Assembly: GCA_937915725.1 (NCBI GenBank)
Contig: CALGGV010000202.1
Span: forward strand, 1 to 10,745
From: an uncultured Selenomonadales bacterium
Lineage (GTDB): Bacteria > Bacillota > Negativicutes > Selenomonadales > Selenomonadaceae
Length of the DNA: 10,745 nucleotides
Direction of reading: 5' to 3'
Position 1 is the stretch's first letter. The number at the start of each line of letters is the position of its first letter. Both the position numbers and the translations under genes were made by a program. Below, in pieces: positions 10,201-10,745 of the stretch. The notes beneath the pieces are model-generated. The model ran no database searches and had not been told where the DNA came from. It was given only the letters and a program-made list of their open reading frames with translations.

Positions 10201-10745
10201 GTATGATACAGTTACTCTTAGTAATCATTCTGAAACTGATTATAAATTCTCTACTACGGCTGTTACAGAGGCTATTTCAAATACAACAACAGCAGATTTA
10301 TGGACTTTAAGTACCGAAACTGCATCGACTGCAACTGCAACGCTTTATGATAATGGAACTAAAGTAACTTATACGCAGAGCAGTACTACTCTTATTCCGG
10401 TATTCAGCGGTACAACTTTAGTAACTGTCTCCGGAATAAACTCTGATACAAATTTATCAAATACAAGCTTTAGCTCTAGTGTTGGTGTTTCAGATACTTT
10501 CACTTTTACTAGTAATATGTTTGATTCCGGTACTCAACTGACAATTTCTGATAACAAGGGCGGCACTTTCAATTTCAGCGGTCATGCAGTTTGGGCTGAA
10601 CTTACAACAGGTTCAGGTACTACATTGAATGGTACAGCCAGTGGTGATACTTTAGCTGCCGCAGATATTACTAGCGGTTCATTCACAATTAATGGCGGCG
10701 GCGGTAGCGATATATTCAATATCAGCGGCGTATCAATTAGCGATA
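1220..10745 (+). CDS. Giant gluzincin metallopeptidase / RTX-repeat surface protein (3' end outside window)
   Basis: One open frame of 3175 complete codons, with no stop before the window edge. Order of parts: 1-95, helical N-terminus without a signal peptide or membrane segment; about 140-375, zinc metallopeptidase domain with HEFTH; about 467-630, RTX-type Gly/Asp nonapeptides with an ITDFD cap; about 645-983, unrecognised beta-rich region; 984-2927, long region of degenerate Trp/Tyr modules, with Gly-rich blocks and caps at about 2255-2362 and 2795-2869; from 2928, a new module start and another Gly-rich block at the edge. Thr, Ser, Asn, Asp and Gly dominate and only four Cys occur (47, 64, 79, 981), typical of secreted adhesin-like proteins. 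In-frame Shine-Dalgarno plus ATG sites occur at 4169 and 10001. From memory, the N-terminal half resembles uncharacterised Negativicutes proteins; I could not check this. Function is inferred: a secreted or surface protease-adhesin. Confidence 0.85.
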   Translation, partial: MATTQLEVIKKFMAVLNNHGYSIISLSDEQTNHTASKKALDEAIRTCSQYSGIEDAMEKFIAACTSATGTATEKLLSVCGINIENKPGVEDTGAITGSDAGGDTVKTRDTIVPESESATFDSETDLSTVHYDDGDFLTFTVKGLTVRLIGTRDATSKDISQYITAANFSELPAYQQVITAGLYKWWIEQSILLNEQSYDLGFETEGATVKQIDVYFENGETSTLAYVSNSFDASGQANHLDLVINEKYYSTITSEEDYNGSGGASGSGYLDRTLAHEFTHAIMGANINVFAYLPMFIKEGMAELTHGVDDTRSSPMTSLINNPANLSNYVNLSYSISGASTYPYAAGYMFLRWLAKTAAESDVLPLASLSAAVNLSADTTGTFYINNATSETQIATTTSDDVEIGTALLDKGSYYYVASNTVKQNITYTGEWNIGGVGSYSTVQTEETNENQSVIQGDGHHISVRSGAGDDYINITGGSSSIHAGEGKNTIDGGGIHNVASYVITGSGDDSINYSGNDATIDAGAGDDTIQSYVRGSWSRRISISGGAGDDTITHGGAEATILGGDGADYISGYFSDAYGNYIDGGADNDTIYAYGTNHTIDGGAGNDKIYAYGTNYTLTGGAGQDRFLFDTSADEITITDFDISSNDNIYLFYTVDFATYNSAKNELALGDTLHIYLDNLQSSITEFNNMNISWSGSSKTLQELLGATSVTFKWANIDTSRYLEFTEPTETVEIKDGVTAYIESQTQDGKNYVKATVGDSNTLDISVVQNSGGTISETNNFSGTIQISSAMLYNTAGSAIDATPFYFNYAKDSTANYTVELDSVLYGSNISNLNSNDFVSTAVIAGEEPVYQEITINNKIYNFDITEGSVVYGGENDSSSVYSGNFLVAENVVLSSGTTLSYSYSQGSINSDGVIVSASDGVLTALADFEEGESVTINNVVYTLADGQIIRSGANDRIYVFTGNIEEFATKFNKDDSWRCLNMGYWYKFEDNSLGYFNSEYDENNKPADKTAADFYVTSSAFSTLAPDTENVLDSKDANAFYENDANVSSLLGLAESEITLLQAGTYDLWVNKEKGTKYTFILTGDTASTINIKSHYIEFQDTTEYAGNVINVEPTDYTDSIPDDEDAQIKIIVDNSAGDNITIDNTGNKANVAIDGFDETKDSFRLKNEVTKAEISATETTTKDADGEEISEAAAIDSYVILNDSVQLAVALTSDDVEGEGYFYDMYALNFYNGSSATTTTNFGDIMETNDWYNENDNTLVYTKYNFWKVAQGAADITISGLLATNSYNTAETFTDSANDHENSLWDYNENKFAFTKAFFDSNTSSDEYSTISIAYANGKTATDYPVNEEALAGSEGETWAAGTDDDGTTATVTYTSAGGGYEIDDGSDNENIFIEASSDDVDTFTLSGFSAGIIKSVDTEYTWANDTYHGYFSGSHLISDTTIYLTTDILNLMNGKDEGSGQIELTNGAVSIFDLAFAEDVTEGATHTTNTYTVDSTTSVVTYRTKGNDPGFYFLDANNAQHTQVGYIAAGNEPTTMWTISDIVEGNYSATATENQNANAEKTFNVVGDWISADSQVTIAMDSTYLASYPETVPFEFNFTKAFNAKIATNGVKVTSNLAGTVEVRGSLVNFNNKSGTEVHGVEISLGGNTTNNITIHDVSTVYATVGSSASTTWDFTDNNGSGGDINIYVNKLNSGDTILLNTAATGDTKPAINYSKSAGNVTANSLTLGDVTFNFATGEEVSFGLDLTDNGVWTVLDGIDVTNGSGTTVVKLSSFFEDLVWSYDEDKGQYLYQSARAGATPKIIISNIDGADSTTDLTKLTQAIVSDYTINLPTLTASTDSPIEINSGLANTNPYIFNLENGDNEGYNVKFDSLMSDVTVNSSGSTAGNTIEIGANNITLNTSNEVGDTITVDNGVSGSIVNLEDDATGAVLVLNSDTTINGLKFDADEYNASFAVVGATFAAEEGISWDSGTSVLSFTTNSGSINLTFSDIPVTATTIEEFVDEFSTLKLYNAALTEGFDSDNDWVSLELAYYDELWAVEGSTATYSIRKEEEGKFSQQDIAAISSLPTTGLTKTFLRENIEVTGDAENGYTFKLNSSILSDSTVTGITIDTVGGGFDGTVKLGFADGFSNAARTIAADGEWVVTSDTSKVATFYKPQTEGATGNLAGFVLGTNDTIITYNEAGTVDTKVILSNIKSTASDTTFSSITFDANNLATLTENVIDSGTAIAVSGTGYALVFGSRAQVELLSDNTTIGGSSAADTISVSGTATKSSIAGGGGADIFNITNVNTASASPDDKLTVAGNGDTDNEADTFNITGATNVEIVSGSSDGDIFNINTASATTITITGFDSTDSVHLSAKVEGSEWGFNSGILTYGSNISIQINSISDNNASAVYGTKIYFDNEDSSTAIEDLIDAKKWTAPENNQAVYGRQNGNETGLITITGLEGLAAGAEISSATDISLTVNASDTTKYDLQISEDILGTIEEKVAFLFKEGGTYTATNIILGILNGTEAQSGTAIWSATATAGTFNYTSAFQEAGYYIDHTAQEITQVANEDAVASETFTISGLNTTVTAAALQGMANLITDGDEDNQKVINLTAALLPDVSAVTDNTVKIEIANAASNENTYILAYDDATLEAQGAGWKAETETSGEPAEETFTGKVYYSTGGYSEKGWTKAESGLSIQYIGNTADEQLAYVDGVKKSDNITPTTSELESYLADPNGDKKVTISDSLLYGEGVVTVSGDGYQFTLGKAISAVVASENTTLVGAASGENTLSTTLEEITSGNVQLTGGEGATNNLIASDVTVSGEGKLYLVGATSGTNNFTVGNSTGVSIESGNTTDNLTFSGTVTANITGFDTTDVLYFTNAVKYTSFIDGVLTFTEVEGDKTITLNVGEDKNLAGYKNMTVYNGGEEESYKRSLGSMAGSWSFSSDTGIAYYNSDTGASSETYVFSLSGLQAGNSSITSDTFAAGVTVTDGSEIAINSATVLWYDTVTLSNHSETDYKFSTTAVTEAISNTTTADLWTLSTETASTATATLYDNGTKVTYTQSSTTLIPVFSGTTLVTVSGINSDTNLSNTSFSSSVGVSDTFTFTSNMFDSGTQLTISDNKGGTFNFSGHAVWAELTTGSGTTLNGTASGDTLAAADITSGSFTINGGGGSDIFNISGVSISD
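1637..2344 (+). other. Zinc metallopeptidase domain (gluzincin type) of the giant protein
   Basis: About residues 140-375 of the giant protein. LDRTLAHEFTHAIMG carries HExxH, with zinc ligands H276 and H280 and catalytic E277. PMFIKEGMAELTHG follows, with E299 as likely third ligand, 19 residues after H280. The EGxAE pattern after a Pro-rich loop, and a later YAAGYMFLRWL helix (about 344-354), are the usual layout of gluzincins of the MA-like type. All catalytic residues are present, so an active enzyme is plausible. The substrate is unknown. An upstream KWWIEQ helix (184-189) probably belongs to the same fold. Family level is inferred by eye. Confidence 0.75.
2618..3109 (+). repeat. RTX-type Gly/Asp nonapeptide block encoded in the giant gene
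   Basis: About residues 467-630. Repeats of the form GxGxDxI are seen: GAGDDYI, GEGKNTI, GSGDDSI, GAGDDTI (twice), GDGADYI, GADNDTI, GAGNDKI and GAGQDRF, spaced by 18 residues or multiples and variants of it. In RTX proteins such repeats bind calcium and form a parallel beta-roll outside the cell. The block is closed by ITDFD...NDNIYL (639-652), as in serralysin-type C-termini. In classical type I secretion substrates RTX blocks lie near the C-terminus, but here more than 2500 residues follow. Confidence 0.85.
2992..3099 (+). repeat. 54-bp near-identical tandem repeat inside the RTX block
   Basis: Two units of 54 bases, starting at 2992 and 3046, share AATTTACGCTTACGGCACAA and differ at few positions after it. 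Each encodes 18 residues, i.e. two RTX nonapeptides (IYAYGTNHT..GGAGNDK and IYAYGTNYT..GGAGQDR). The high DNA identity suggests a recent duplication. It is also a likely place for copy-number change. Confidence 0.8.
4155..4171 (+). promoter_or_regulatory. In-frame internal Shine-Dalgarno and ATG (junction 1)
   Basis: GGAGGTG at 4155-4161 is an almost ideal Shine-Dalgarno sequence. Seven bases later comes ATG (4169-4171), in the same frame as the giant gene (Met984). In the long frame the site is translated as SWRCLN-M, an odd peptide with the only Cys after residue 79. Translation from here would give a protein beginning MGYWYKFEDNSLGYFNSEY. It is either the scar of a former gene start or an active internal start. 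Confidence 0.6.
7982..8305 (+). other. Second Gly-rich RTX-like block of the giant protein
   Basis: Residues about 2255-2362. It contains TIGGSSAADTISV, IAGGGGADIFNIT, EADTFNITG and GDIFNIN, ending with ITGFDSTDSVHL. The GG-x-x-AD-x-F-x-I strands resemble degenerate RTX nonapeptides, and the ending copies the cap of the first block. Codon choice here turns back to GGC and GCG, as in the first RTX block and unlike the preceding region. Confidence 0.6.
9602..9826 (+). other. Third Gly-rich block with cap, before junction 2
   Basis: Residues about 2795-2869: TGGEGATNNLI, SGEGKLYLVGATSGTNNFTV and ESGNTTDNLTF, closed by ITGFDTTDVLYF. It is a looser version of the block at residues 2255-2362, with Asn in place of the usual Asp. 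About 55 residues after the cap the frame reaches the internal start at 10001. Confidence 0.5.
9983..10003 (+). promoter_or_regulatory. In-frame internal Shine-Dalgarno and ATG (junction 2)
   Basis: AAAAGGAG at 9983-9990 is followed, ten bases later, by ATG at 10001, in the giant frame (Met2928). In the long frame the site is read as YKRSLGS-M, with rare basic residues after an acidic GGEEES run. The protein starting here, MAGSWSFSSDTGIAYYNSD, resembles the one starting at 4169. It is either a scar of gene fusion or a functional internal start. Confidence 0.55.
10622..10745 (+). other. Start of a fourth Gly-rich block, cut by the window edge
   Basis: Residues 3135-3175 read TLNGTASGDTLAAADITSGS and then INGGGGSDIFNISGVSISD. 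The second part is close to IAGGGGADIFNIT at residue 2279, so another RTX-like block begins here. An ITGFD-type cap would be expected within about 80-100 residues beyond the window, which is a testable prediction. Confidence 0.6.

Larger units (their letters stand above)
4169..10745 (+). repeat. Degenerate Trp/Tyr beta modules in the tail of the giant protein
   Basis: A loose module recurs through residues 984-3175. It has a Trp followed by polar residues, a T/V-x-Y strand 8-12 residues later, often a GY or Y-F segment, and an end of the form IT/SGL. Examples: YWYKFEDNSLGYF (986), DWYNENDNTLVYT (1253), LWDYNENKFAFT (1307), VWSYDEDKGQYLY (1784), EWVVTSDTSKVATFY (2146), KWTAPENNQAVY (2423), IWSATATAGTFNY (2524), SWSFSSDTGIAYY (2931), LWTLSTETASTATATLY (3027). 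Ends include DITISGL (1278), LITITGL (2444), FTISGL (2568) and LVTVSGI (3067). Spacing is irregular and DNA identity low, so these are old protein repeats, probably stacked beta domains. No named family is recognised. Confidence 0.55.

Overview
The window looks like a flagellar locus of a diderm, fairly AT-rich bacterium. It opens with the C-terminus of FlgI, the P-ring protein, which is only useful to a cell with an outer membrane. A short FlgJ-type rod-binding protein follows. Strong purine-rich Shine-Dalgarno sites (GGAGGTG, AAAAGGAG) and the base composition recall a diderm Firmicute such as the Negativicutes. That placement is inference; no 16S rRNA or other taxonomic marker is present.

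Layout: 1-302 is the end of flgI. 303-537 is a non-coding spacer with foldable segments. 538-939 is flgJ (rod-binding domain only, no muramidase). 940-1219 is a second non-coding stretch, with a possible weak AU-rich terminator and several stems. From 1220 to the window end there is one uninterrupted reading frame of 3175 complete codons that runs off the edge. I translated it by hand and found no stop.

The giant protein reads as a mosaic. It has a helical N-terminus without a signal peptide, then a gluzincin-like zinc metallopeptidase domain (HEFTH at residues 276-280, EGMAE at 299-303), then a block of about nine RTX-type glycine/aspartate nonapeptides (about 467-630). Some 2500 residues of Thr/Ser/Asn/Asp-rich, almost cysteine-free, beta-type sequence follow. 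That tail contains degenerate Trp/Tyr modules, further Gly-rich blocks, and a recurring I-T-x-F-D cap.

The most unusual feature is two in-frame places (ATG at 4169 and at 10001) where a good Shine-Dalgarno site at normal spacing precedes an ATG inside the giant frame. The two proteins that would start there resemble each other at their N-termini. The giant gene may therefore be a fusion of formerly separate paralogous genes, or may still produce nested C-terminal isoforms. Its position after flgI-flgJ suggests, but does not prove, a link to the flagellum or cell surface.
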